Below, piece by piece: positions 33,644 through 42,841 of a stretch of 64,000 nt of DNA. Below the pieces are notes generated by a model that searched no databases, had not been told where the DNA came from, and was given only the letters and a program-made list of their open reading frames with translations. The position numbers were made by a program, and so were the translations under genes. Position 1 is the first letter of the stretch, and each line of letters opens with the position of its first letter. The stretch spans positions 325,637-389,636 of the forward strand of contig NW_008246092.1 in NCBI RefSeq assembly GCF_000281045.1. The letters run 5' to 3'. The DNA is from Saprolegnia diclina VS20 (taxonomy: Eukaryota; Oomycota; Saprolegniomycetes; Saprolegniales; Saprolegniaceae).

Positions 33644-35644
33644 ATGATGGCAAGCCGCGTGCTCACCGACCCGTCGCTACTCCGGCTCCTCCTCGCGTAT
33701 CAAGAGGGGCTCTATGAGGATGTACGGGATCGACTGGCCGACGCCATGTACCACGTGCGCCTTGACGACGACGGGCGCTACTACCACCTGTCCAATGTTG
33801 TCGAGCCCGTCTCGACCACACGAACGCTCTTCTTGTCGCTGCCAGCGTACGACTTTCGCCTCCCATTGCATTGGACCATCGTCGAAAGTCGACTGCGCCT
33901 CCTTACGCGCATTGCCGCGTGTCGACCGCAGCTGTTCACGCGCGATGCACTGTACTGCGCTGTGGCCAGCGGCGACATGGCCATCGTCGCCTACTTGTGC
34001 TCGTTGGATCTCGCGCCAGGACGTCTCACGGAGCCGCTCCTCGATCTGGCTGTGTCCCACGGCAGCATTGCGCTGCTGGATCAGCTGGTCGATGCTGGCT
34101 TCAGCCGCGCGAGTCCGCGCGCAGCTGCGCTCGCCGCCGAGCTCGGCCACAAGGACGTGCTCGAGTACCTCGCGTCTCGATCATGCGATGTCACCCAAGC
34201 GGTGGCTACTGCTGCTGCGCGCGGCTTTTTCGATATCCTCGTCTCGTTGCACGCTTGTGGCATCCGTGGTACGTCGCCGGCCGTCGTCGATGGCGCCGCC
34301 ATGCACGGCCACGCCAACGTCGTGGCGTATCTGCTTCAGAACGGCGGATACACGAATTCGGCGACGGCATGGACGCTGGCCGCCAACGACGGCCACTTGC
34401 GCGTACTTCAGCAGTTGCATCACCATGACGCGCCCCACTGCTCGAGTAACGCGATGGACTATGCAGCAACCGAAGGCCACTTGGAGGTGGTCATGTTCCT
34501 GCATTCGCACCGCGACGAAGGCGCAACAACGGACGCGATCGACGGTGCGAGCGCCAACGGACACCTCGCCGTGGTGCAGTACCTCTGCGCCAACCGCACG
34601 GAAGGCTGGACCCACCGCGCGCTGGACGACGCCGCCGGTGGTGGCCACCTCGAGGTCGTGGGCTTTCTCCTGCAGTGGGAACCTCCGGCCGTTAGTCAGC
34701 GCGCCGTGACGCAGGCGGCTGCCAACGGCCATGCAATCGTGCTGCGGCACCTTCTTGCTGCACCGCTGCAAGGTGTCTCTGCAACAGTGGCGGCTGCCTG
34801 TGCTGCGGCCGAGCATGGTCACCTCGACGCGCTTCAAGTACTCTACGCATATCGGCAGTCTGGCTGGAATTCCAGCGTGTGGTTTGCGGCCTTTGCCCAT
34901 CACGACGTGCTGGCCTTCTTGTTGACGCACGCACCCGAGTGCGTCGACGCCGACGCGTCACTGGTGCCAAAAACGCTCTCAATGCCGGTTGCGCGGTTGC
35001 TGCAGAGTGCTTTCGGGCACCAGCTCCAACTCAACTTGCGTCAGGACTACGTGGGCGTGCTGGCTATCTTCCCGAGCTATCCATGGTGCGAGACGACGAT
35101 GCGCGAGGCGATTCGCAGTAGCAATGTTGCCATGGTGCGCTACCTGCACGAGCACTACCACGACGACGTGTGCGACAGCGATCGTCTGGCAACAGCAGCG
35201 TCCGTTCCCGGCAACACGGATGTATTCTTGTACCTCCTCCAGCACTGCGTACGTGCGACGACCTCGGAGGCCGTGTGGATCGAGGCAGCGCGTTATAGCA
35301 ACCTCGCCATCCTCGAAGCGTTGCATGCAAACCAGTGCGTTGGCGCCACACCGGCCGTGATGGACGAGGCCGCCCGCGTCGGCGCCGTTGACGTGCTTCG
35401 GTTTCTGCACACCCACCGGCGCGAAGGCTGCTCGACGCGCGCCATGTTTGATGCGATCACGTACGGCCACTGGCGTGTCGTGGCGTTTCTGTGTCGATTT
35501 GGCGAGCGCGGCGTGTCGAACGAAGCCAGTTGCCGCAACATGGAGATCGCGATCGAAGCGTTCGATCCCGAGTGGACGGAAGCGCGCTTGGACGACGTGC
35601 TCCCGCTCTTGCAGAAACGCCTCGCCGCGCTCCGACCATCGTGA
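33644..35644 (+). CDS. Intronless ankyrin repeat protein (long form)
   Basis: A single exon of 666 residues starting at MMASRVLTDPSLLRLLLAYQ. From about residue 80 to the end it is a run of degenerate 32-34 residue ankyrin repeats of the form A(A)xxGHLxVVxYLxxxRxEG(x)T, for example AATEGHLEVVMFLHSHRDEG. Long intronless ankyrin genes of this style are expanded in Saprolegniales. Role unknown; the stack should bind proteins. There is no membrane segment, kinase or RING. It starts only 112 bp after FPGS ends. A shorter family member lies at 56866-57639. The repeat style differs clearly from the one-repeat-per-exon gene at 21333. Confidence 0.9.
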   Translation: MMASRVLTDPSLLRLLLAYQEGLYEDVRDRLADAMYHVRLDDDGRYYHLSNVVEPVSTTRTLFLSLPAYDFRLPLHWTIVESRLRLLTRIAACRPQLFTRDALYCAVASGDMAIVAYLCSLDLAPGRLTEPLLDLAVSHGSIALLDQLVDAGFSRASPRAAALAAELGHKDVLEYLASRSCDVTQAVATAAARGFFDILVSLHACGIRGTSPAVVDGAAMHGHANVVAYLLQNGGYTNSATAWTLAANDGHLRVLQQLHHHDAPHCSSNAMDYAATEGHLEVVMFLHSHRDEGATTDAIDGASANGHLAVVQYLCANRTEGWTHRALDDAAGGGHLEVVGFLLQWEPPAVSQRAVTQAAANGHAIVLRHLLAAPLQGVSATVAAACAAAEHGHLDALQVLYAYRQSGWNSSVWFAAFAHHDVLAFLLTHAPECVDADASLVPKTLSMPVARLLQSAFGHQLQLNLRQDYVGVLAIFPSYPWCETTMREAIRSSNVAMVRYLHEHYHDDVCDSDRLATAASVPGNTDVFLYLLQHCVRATTSEAVWIEAARYSNLAILEALHANQCVGATPAVMDEAARVGAVDVLRFLHTHRREGCSTRAMFDAITYGHWRVVAFLCRFGERGVSNEASCRNMEIAIEAFDPEWTEARLDDVLPLLQKRLAALRPS

Positions 35645-36313
35645 TATGCTCAGCTCAAAGCAGACGATGGTCAGAGCGCAAGACAAATCGCCGAGCGCAT
35701 CGAGTGAAATCATAACTACACACTGTCGAATGCTGTCATTGACTAGCGACTAATACCATCTGAAGAATAGTTATACCTCCAAACCTACCCCACCACTCAT
35801 ACCTTGTTCTCTGTAGCTCCCACTTGGGCAATAATAACGCGTCGGTCCTCCCATCCACTTGAAGCGTCGCGCGGCGGTGCTCCCGGCCTATACGCTACAC
35901 GTGAGCTACGATGGCGCGCACTGTGCGTAACCCCTCGCATTCCTACGGGGCGGCGGGAGAGCCGCGACCGCTTGCACAATTATTTGTCAAATATATATTT
36001 ATGGCCATGTAGACCCCAGCGAAAAGCATCATCGAGGTGCTATGGTGACGAAGCCATCGTCGTCGTCGATCGCTGCTTGACAAGCTCCAGGTCGTTCGAT
36101 CGCTCGATCTTTGATTCGGAGGTCCTCTAAAAACGAATGCTGATTATAAACTTGTCGTTACTCACCTGGCCAATACAATAGATATATTCAAATGACCATA
36201 CCAAAACGAAGTATATGTTGCGCAATTTAATCCGATACCGGTTGCGAGAGAAGCGCCTTTACAAAAACCCGCTCTTTGCAGCGTGTTGGCGGGACGCAAT
36301 TTGGAGTTTCGCG
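35645..36313. other. Intergenic region before the membrane-protein array
   Basis: 669 bp. AT-rich tracts (aaatatatatttatgg near 35988; atagatatattcaaatg near 36178) and no recognisable gene. Confidence 0.5.
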
Positions 36314-37537
36314 ATGAAGGCGTCGAGCTTACTCTTCGTGGCTCTGGCCGCGGTGAGTACGAATCACTGTACGTCCTCGAGCTACCCAAGGTGGCTTGGC
36401 ATAGCTCACGCGCATGCAATAGATGGAGTCGATGCGCAGGCCATCTGCAAGCAGCGCACGTGCACGACGGACACGGGGCTCTTTTGCGACCGAGCGCTCC
36501 AGACGTGCCCCGAATGCATGGGCGCCGACTCGAGCACGGGCACGACTGTGTGCAAGCCAACCAACTTTATCGGCACCTGCAACGTCGTCGGCATTGGTGG
36601 CTTTCAAAAGTGCGGCAAGTACACGCCACCGAGCTCGGGCTCTGGCTCCGGCTCGGGCTCTGGGGGCATTACGCCCAAGCCGACGACCGTCAAGCCGACG
36701 CTTGCGCCGACGTTGGCGCCTACGACGCTGGCCCCGACGACGACAGAGCCTGTAGTGACGACGCTTGCGCCGACGACAACGCCGACGGCCACGACCAAGA
36801 AGCCGACCTCGACGACGCCAAAGACAACGCCCGCGACGACGACGAGCTCGTCGTCCGGCTCGGGGGCGACGCCGACGCCGACTGCAACGCCGTCGAATGC
36901 TAACAACGCGCACCCCAACTCGACGACCGACTCGGGCATTAACTGGGCTCTTTATGGTGGGATTGCCGGGGGTGCCGTCGTCTTGATCGCGGTTGTTCTG
37001 GTTGTGGTCTTGAAGATGAACAACCGCGACGACGATGACGACGATGAGCCGTACAAGCCGACGGCACCGGCGACGAGCCAGAACTACACGAGCACTGCGG
37101 CGGCCACGACGTACGAAGGTGGCAGCGCTGCTGTGGTTGCAGCCAACCTCCGCGCGCAAATCGACGGTCAGAACCAGCCACAAGCGACGTACAACCCGTA
37201 TGGCAACAACAACAACAACCAGTCGCAGACCTACAACAACTACGGCCAGCAACCCCACGACAACTACAGCAACCCGCAGTCGTCGTACGCCCAACCCAAC
37301 CAATACAACAACACCAACAACCATGGGTATGCGCCTGCCCAGCAAGACTACACGGCCGTCTCGGTCGCGCCGGCGGCCAAGCCCCGCAGCGACGTCACGC
37401 ACTCAGACGTCTGGGGCAACGTGCCGTCGAGCTACCAAGACGGCACACCGACGGCCAAGAACAAGCTCGCCCACCCGGCGCCGACCCATGCCAGCGACGT
37501 GCGCGACAACGAGACGCGCCTCTCGGTTGAGTTTTAA
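36314..37537 (+). CDS. Mucin-like single-pass membrane protein, array copy A
   Basis: Modelled as 36314-36368 and 36423-37537 (54-bp intron, phase 1), 389 residues. Signal peptide MKASSLLFVALAA; a Cys-rich ectodomain with eight Cys (ICKQRTC, CDRALQTCPEC, TCNVVG, KCGKY); a Gly/Ser stretch; a Thr/Pro-rich stalk with TLAPTLAPTT repeats; a TM helix (GGIAGGAVVLIAVVLVVVL); an acidic juxtamembrane run DDDDDDE; and a long Asn/Gln/Tyr-rich tail with VWGNVPSS near the end and SVEF at the C-terminus. The intron is a multiple of three without stop, so an unspliced form is possible; a gtgagt donor at 36353 is an alternative. The layout resembles fungal wall-stress sensors, but no domain is homologous by eye. 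Function unknown; surface sensor or adhesin is inference. Confidence 0.8.
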   Translation: MKASSLLFVALAAVSTNHCTSSSYPRWLGIAHAHAIDGVDAQAICKQRTCTTDTGLFCDRALQTCPECMGADSSTGTTVCKPTNFIGTCNVVGIGGFQKCGKYTPPSSGSGSGSGSGGITPKPTTVKPTLAPTLAPTTLAPTTTEPVVTTLAPTTTPTATTKKPTSTTPKTTPATTTSSSSGSGATPTPTATPSNANNAHPNSTTDSGINWALYGGIAGGAVVLIAVVLVVVLKMNNRDDDDDDEPYKPTAPATSQNYTSTAAATTYEGGSAAVVAANLRAQIDGQNQPQATYNPYGNNNNNQSQTYNNYGQQPHDNYSNPQSSYAQPNQYNNTNNHGYAPAQQDYTAVSVAPAAKPRSDVTHSDVWGNVPSSYQDGTPTAKNKLAHPAPTHASDVRDNETRLSVEF

Positions 37538-38174
37538 ACCGACGCAAACTGCTTTCCCCTTAACGTTGACGTGGCGTGTGTCTTGTGAATCGATATGAAT
37601 CGACGCGTTGGTGGGTACATACCACCTTGGTCCAGCTGCGACTGCTTCGCCACATCGTAATCTCAGTGCTGTCGCTCCCATCTTCGCGAATCTCTTGCGA
37701 CTGGCAGTCGATCCTCTTCGTACACCTCGACAGATTGCATGCATCAATCGTAGCACGCTGCTGCGCACGTGCAAGCAGCCTCGAGGTATGAAGTGGCTCG
37801 AGCCATGCCCACCACCAGTGCCAAGTCCGAGTTGCGTGCAGGGTCCCTGCCGCCCAGGTTAGCCGAAGCGTTAGCCGCGCCAAAGATCCGCTGAAATCGC
37901 CGCGGGCCGTGGTATTCCACCCGTTGTCCAAGCTGGGACAAACCTCGACGCGCTTTGTTGCAGTACGTTTTGCCCACGCGATGGTTTTTCCCATCGAAGT
38001 TCGCACTTGCGCCACGGCGCGGGCGCGTAGTTCGAAGCTGGGGCACCCAAGGCGCGTAATAAAATATGATCGTGCAACATGCGGTTTGTATACGGATTTG
38101 GATTTCCGCATTGTATTGCTGACCTGAAGAAGCATTGCACGCTCGCCAAGTTTTCAACTTGGTCCTCGAAGCGC
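37538..38174. other. Intergenic region between array copies A and B
   Basis: 637 bp. Nothing recognised beyond ORFs without family resemblance. Confidence 0.5.
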
Positions 38175-39317
38175 ATGAAGGTGGTTGCCCTGTCCACGCT
38201 CGCCGCATGTAAGGCTTGGCTACATGGGCTATGGCTCATGATGATGTTGATGGTGCTAGGCGTGGCGCTGCAGACGACGGCGGCAGTCGACTTGTGCAGA
38301 GAGACCGTCCAGTGCAAGCCACCCGGAGACGATACATGCTTCCTCGTCTCCGGGGACTGCCCGCCATGCCTCGCCATCTCCCCGTCGCCAAGCGGTCTCC
38401 GTCTCTGTGTGGCTACAACGACACTCGGTATGTGTCCACTTGGCTACGTCTCGTGCAATGGCTCGGCTACCAGCATGCCACCGCCGACAACGCAGCCCGG
38501 GACCACACCGCCGCCGACGTCGGCGATCCCATGGACGACGACGGCGCCCGTACTGCCTTCACCGACAGTCACCTTTCCTACAAGCGTCTTACCGCCGGTC
38601 ACTTCGCGACCGGCCGCCACGTCGCCCATCGTCACGACGAGTGCAACGACGACGAAATCTCCGGAAGGACCGGCTACTTCGGCACCGCTGGCGCCTTCAA
38701 CGACTGCGCCTCTGAACTTACCCACCAGCACCACCGCGTTGTCGCCGCAAGACTATAACGAGAGCTCGACCCCGACAACCAACAGTACGAGCACGAGGAA
38801 GGACACGGCGTCGTCCAACAGTGGCCCGTCGGCGAGCTGGACCGCCGCGTTCGTTGTCGGCGGCGTCGCTTTGGCTCTTTTGCTCATCTTTGTCGCTCGC
38901 AAGTACCGCAAGTCGCACGAAGATGACGACGACGACAACGACGCGTGCACCCCGGATGCACCGCTCACGTTTACGGGCCACTCGAGCTTCCAGCCCATGC
39001 AGCGTCTCCGCACGACAGGCAGCGAGGACGAGCCGGTGCCCATGATGCCGCCGATGCGGCCATCGGCCTTCTCCAAGCCCAACAACGACTTTGTCGCGCG
39101 CACGTCGTTGCGCAACTCGGCAGCCGACACGCCGCCGCGCGCGTCCGTGGCGTCGTCGATGGACTTTGAGATCAACGCCGTGCCATCGCCCGTGTACACG
39201 GACTCGTCGCGCGGCCACTCGGCGGTCGACCTCTGGGACGAGATGCCGATTTTGATCAGCCAAAAGCAAAGCCGGATGCAACCCACCACCAACGACGACA
39301 ACAGCGTGACGCTGTAG
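38175..39317 (+). CDS. Mucin-like single-pass membrane protein, array copy B
   Basis: Modelled as 38175-38208 and 38260-39317 (51-bp intron, phase 1), 363 residues. After splicing the signal peptide is MKVVALSTLAACVALQTTAA, cleaner than the unspliced run with three extra Met codons. The ectodomain has eight Cys (LCRETVQC, CFLVSGDCPPC, LCVATTT, MCPLGYVSC). A Thr/Pro/Ser stalk of about 110 residues precedes the TM helix (AAFVVGGVALALLLIFVARKYRK), an acidic DDDDDND run and a cytosolic tail with AVDLWDEMP near the end and NSVTL at the C-terminus. Same plan as copy A, with little direct identity outside the short motifs. The intron keeps frame if retained. Function unknown. Confidence 0.8.
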   Translation: MKVVALSTLAACKAWLHGLWLMMMLMVLGVALQTTAAVDLCRETVQCKPPGDDTCFLVSGDCPPCLAISPSPSGLRLCVATTTLGMCPLGYVSCNGSATSMPPPTTQPGTTPPPTSAIPWTTTAPVLPSPTVTFPTSVLPPVTSRPAATSPIVTTSATTTKSPEGPATSAPLAPSTTAPLNLPTSTTALSPQDYNESSTPTTNSTSTRKDTASSNSGPSASWTAAFVVGGVALALLLIFVARKYRKSHEDDDDDNDACTPDAPLTFTGHSSFQPMQRLRTTGSEDEPVPMMPPMRPSAFSKPNNDFVARTSLRNSAADTPPRASVASSMDFEINAVPSPVYTDSSRGHSAVDLWDEMPILISQKQSRMQPTTNDDNSVTL

Positions 39318-39886
39318 GACCGTATTCTGTAGTATCTAAGACCTATAACTTGTCCGCTCGACGGACTTGCCGTGATGCTTTCGAAAAAAAGTGTAGGTCC
39401 CCAGTAGCTTCCAATGCCACGTGGGACGTCGACGCCGGCCATACTACTGTACAAGTGCGGCGGTCCGTCGTCGACAAGTTGTACATGAACGCCTAGTCCA
39501 ACTTGTCGCTGCGATCGGCTGCAAGACAGTCACCCATTCGACCCGTGCATTCGACCGTCTCTCAATTTTATAACGCAGTTCACCAATGGATCGGAATGTT
39601 ATAACACCCTATGTCGGCCCCTTAACACCGCCCGAGCTGCACTTTGCGACACGCGACTTGAAAGAACCTCCCATTCTCACCATTACGCCTGGCCACTCGG
39701 AGAATAAAAAGACGCGGACGGCATACAAACCTTGAGTACAATTTAATTCGAGAGGTTGAATCGTTGCAACCTCAGCTTGCACTTGAGGTTTGTATACACG
39801 CGGGCGCACCGTGTGTCAATGGGGAGCGCCGGCTCGTTGCGGTGCCATTTTGCGTCCGACCGAGAAGTTGCCAGAGCGTAAGGAGG
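39318..39886. other. Intergenic region between array copies B and C
   Basis: 569 bp. AT-rich patches and no recognisable gene. Confidence 0.5.
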
Positions 39887-41032
39887 ATGGTGCATCTTGC
39901 CAGCCTCGCCCTGCTTCTGGGTACGCGCCTGCATGCGACCTCGCCAGGTGCTAACGCTGCATGTAGCCTCGATGGCCACAGCCGACTTTGTCGCGAACGT
40001 GACGACCAATGTCCCCACGCTGGCGCCGACGCTGGCGCCGACGACCGTGCCCATCATCACGATTGCCCCCGTGACGCTACCGCCAACCACGACACCGGCG
40101 CCGACCACAGACACGCCGTTGCCCACGACCGTGACGGTCACGCCGCTGCCAACGACCAAGACCGTCGCGCCCGTGACGACGCCGGTGGCCACGACCGCCA
40201 CGACAGCGCCGGTGACCACGACGCCCAAGCCAACAACACGGGCGCCGACGACCATGCCTGTGGTCTCGTCGTCGTCGTCGTCGGGCGACGCCGAGACAGC
40301 CGCGCCAACGCAGTCGGTCAAGGCNNNNNNNNNNNNNNNNNNNNNNNNNNNNNNNNNNNNNNNNNNNNNNNNNNNNNNNNNNNNNNNNNNNNNNNNNNNN
40401 NNNNNNNNNNNNNNNNNNNNNNNNNNNNNNNNNNNNNNNNNNNNNNNNNNNNNNNNNNNNNNNNNNNNNNNNNNNNNNNNNNNNNNNNNNNNNNNNNNNN
40501 NNNNNNNNNNNNNNNNNNNNNNNNNNNNNNNNNNNNNNNNTACACCAACCAGGAAGCCGCCGCCAAGGCTGCAGCATCCTACGCCTACGCGAACACTCAG
40601 AGCTACAACGCGACGCCCAGTTACAGCAACGCCAATGTGACGCCTGGGTATGCCTCCAACAATGTGACGCCGGCGTATGCCTCGAACCAAACCAGCTTTG
40701 GCGGGGCACCCACGTACGCCAACCAGCCGAGCTTTGGCGCGACCAGCAACAACCGCAGCTTTGGCGGCACGGCCGTGCCCATGTCGCGCTACCAGCAGCA
40801 GCAGCAATACGACACGACCAACTACAGCTCGCAGCAGTACTACCCGCAGACGATGCAGACGTCACCAGGCCCGTACCGTGCACCACCGGCGCCCGTGGCT
40901 TCGTTCCGATACGAAGAGCCGTCGTTCGCGGAGAGCACGTACGAGTTCAACGACTCGATGGCGTCGCGCGACAGCCAAATGACCGACGTCTACCGGTCGC
41001 CCCGCAACCGGAAATCGTCGATCGAGCTGTAA
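39887..41032 (+). CDS. Mucin-like membrane protein, array copy C (interrupted by gap)
   Basis: Exon 1 is 39887-39920, then a 46-bp phase-1 intron, then coding from 39967 into the gap at 40325 and out again from 40541 to 41032. The signal peptide is MVHLASLALLLASMATA. The ectodomain is short: a Thr/Pro stalk (TLAPTLAPTT, TTTPAPTTDTPLPTT) starts almost at once and no Cys module is visible. The gap must hold the TM helix. The tail is Tyr/Asn/Ser/Gln-rich with repeats of the type VTPGYASNN, VTPAYASNQ, and ends RKSSIEL. Reading frames on the two sides of the gap disagree by one base relative to its recorded length, so the gap size is wrong or hides an intron. Role unknown. Confidence 0.72.
   Translation: MVHLASLALLLGTRLHATSPGANAACSLDGHSRLCRERDDQCPHAGADAGADDRAHHHDCPRDATANHDTGADHRHAVAHDRDGHAAANDQDRRARDDAGGHDRHDSAGDHDAQANNTGADDHACGLVVVVVGRRRDSRANAVGQGXXXXXXXXXXXXXXXXXXXXXXXXXXXXXXXXXXXXXXXXXXXXXXXXXXXXXXXXXXXXXXXXXXXXXXXXYTNQEAAAKAAASYAYANTQSYNATPSYSNANVTPGYASNNVTPAYASNQTSFGGAPTYANQPSFGATSNNRSFGGTAVPMSRYQQQQQYDTTNYSSQQYYPQTMQTSPGPYRAPPAPVASFRYEEPSFAESTYEFNDSMASRDSQMTDVYRSPRNRKSSIEL
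40325..40540. other. Assembly gap (216 N)
   Basis: All bases are N. It falls inside copy C of the membrane-protein array, between the Thr/Pro stalk and the cytosolic tail. Confidence 0.99.
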
Positions 41033-41669
41033 GCCTTCCAGACACCACCCCCTTTGTACAGACCATATCCTAATTCTAGTAAATATCAACCAGTGTAGTT
41101 AATTCCTAAGCACGAAATAAGTCCAAATATATGGCAACAAGCACTTACAGTTGCTCCGCTGACTTGGGTCGCAGAGAATAACTTACAAGTTGTCTACCAA
41201 CCGGTGTACAAATTGTCCAAAGCTTCGAAAAGCGCGGCAAGATCCGTCTTCGTCCTTTCTACTAGACAATGGCTCTGCATCAAGTCGGCTGTATAACTAT
41301 AAGTCCTTGATGACGAAGCAAGTCCACCTAGCAACGACGACGACGGACTGCAGCTTGGCAAAGCTACTGTGGGTGGAATATGGCTGCGTTACATGGCGCG
41401 CGTCTGCGCAGATCGGCGAGAAGTTGAACATACATAAAACCAGAGCCAATCAGCGGCGCGATTGACTCAATTCAACCAATCACCTTGGAGCGATCACTGG
41501 CGTGGAGTGCGTAATGACCGGCCTTTTCGTCGGCCAATCCGGATACGCCACCCGACCAGACCCACGGTCTGAGTCGCTACAAACCCCGAGTGTGCTGGCA
41601 CAGCATCCGGATACGGCGCGCAAGCCAGACCAACGCAGAACTCAATCTCGTGGAGATTATCACGCGGCG
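41033..41669. promoter_or_regulatory. Upstream region of array copy D with CCGGATA and CCAAT boxes
   Basis: 637 bp. CCGGATA lies at 41539-41545 (preceded directly by ccaat) and 41607-41613, about 130 and 63 bp before the start of copy D. CCAAT/ATTGG elements lie between 41447 and 41540. No gene is seen. Confidence 0.5.
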
Positions 41670-42680
41670 ATGAAGGCGCTCGTCCTGCGTAGGCAGCTCG
41701 CTCGTCGCCTTCCTGGCTCATCATGCATGCATCTTGTAGTTGTCTTGTCGCTCTCGGTGGCCTCGGCCGTCGACTCGTCCATCTGCGCTGCGCCCAAGTG
41801 CATCCTCGGCAACCAGGCCGGCAACATTGCGCTCGGCGCCGTTGCGCTCGACTCGTCGCCATGCTTCCAGAACAACGGCAAGGACATGCCGGCCTGCTAC
41901 GCATATGACCTCGCTGGCAAATGCCCGAACTTTCCAGGTGTGATCGACTGTGCCAAGGTGGCGACGCCGGCGCCGACGACCGCGCCGCCGACAACGACGG
42001 CCGCGTCGACGACAACAATAAACACAGTAACGCCGCCACCGTCGACGAAAGGCGGCGATGGCACTGGCGGCAGCACGGACGGCGGCTCGTCCAGCGGCAA
42101 CAAGATCTGGCCGTATGTCGTCGGCGGTGGCGTCGCGCTCGTCGCGATCGCTGTCCTAGTGATTGTCATGGTGAAGAAGTCGTCCCGGACAAACGAGGAA
42201 GACGACCTCGATCCGGTCGAGTATGCCAAGCCGATCCCGACCTCGTCGTCGGGCAACTTTAAGGACGGCAACGTCAACGGCGGCGGTATGCCCAACCCGC
42301 GCCCGGGGTACAACAACTCGTTCTTGCAGCCCGACGTGGAGAAGGGCTACCCAGCGCGGGCGAATCCGTCGTTCAACCAAGGCCCGACCGCGCGCCAGAA
42401 CCCGTCGTTTCTCAACCAGCCGCGCGCGCAACAAGGCTACGGCAACGCGTTCCCGCAGGCGCAGGTCGTCCCGCCCATCTACTCGCAGCAGCCGCCGCCG
42501 ATGACCAACAACAACTCGCTCGGGCCGCATGCTGCGCCGCCGCGCCGCGAGTCGCGCGACATGGCCACCATGGGTGTGGACCACGCGCCGCCCAAGGAGC
42601 AGTTTTATGTCCCCCAGGTCGAACTGCACTTTGGCGAGCACGAAGAGCCGTCCGGGCGAAGGGAATCGTACGAGTTTTAG
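41670..42680 (+). CDS. Mucin-like single-pass membrane protein, array copy D
   Basis: Modelled as 41670-41688 and 41740-42680 (51-bp intron, phase 1), 319 residues. The spliced signal peptide is MKALVLLVLSLSVASA. The ectodomain has six Cys (SICAAPKC, SSPCFQN, MPACYAYDLAGKC, VIDC), then a short Thr/Pro stalk (APTTAPPTTTAASTTT), a Gly/Ser linker, a TM helix (YVVGGGVALVAIAVLVIVMVKK) and a cytosolic tail rich in Asn, Pro, Gln and Tyr with NPSFNQGPTARQNPSFLNQ repeats. It ends RRESYEF. The unspliced reading inserts 17 residues, including three Arg, within the signal peptide, so splicing is favoured. Function unknown; same plan as the other copies. Confidence 0.82.
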   Translation: MKALVLRRQLARRLPGSSCMHLVVVLSLSVASAVDSSICAAPKCILGNQAGNIALGAVALDSSPCFQNNGKDMPACYAYDLAGKCPNFPGVIDCAKVATPAPTTAPPTTTAASTTTINTVTPPPSTKGGDGTGGSTDGGSSSGNKIWPYVVGGGVALVAIAVLVIVMVKKSSRTNEEDDLDPVEYAKPIPTSSSGNFKDGNVNGGGMPNPRPGYNNSFLQPDVEKGYPARANPSFNQGPTARQNPSFLNQPRAQQGYGNAFPQAQVVPPIYSQQPPPMTNNNSLGPHAAPPRRESRDMATMGVDHAPPKEQFYVPQVELHFGEHEEPSGRRESYEF

Positions 42681-42735
42681 AACTCCCATCCGCCGCCTCT
42701 TTGCTACGATGGTGAATTTGTGATTAGCGGCAAAT

Positions 42736-42770
42736 CAACCCCAACCCCAACCACCACCACAACCACAACA
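42736..42770. repeat. Low-complexity CCAA/CCA/ACCACA tract
   Basis: An imperfect simple repeat of caacccc, acc and aaccaca units in the 161-bp convergent spacer between array copy D and the CHAT gene. Confidence 0.6.
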
Positions 42771-42841
42771 TTATACCTTTTCTTTGAGCCACCTGTTGCT
42801 GCGTCGATATACGATCTGGGTACTAGTAGGCTGGGGTCTCA

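Noticed and set aside
36329-37402. 357-codon Arg/Val-rich frame opposite array copy A
   Set aside because: Composition reflects the complement of Thr/Pro and Asn/Gln repeats, not a protein.
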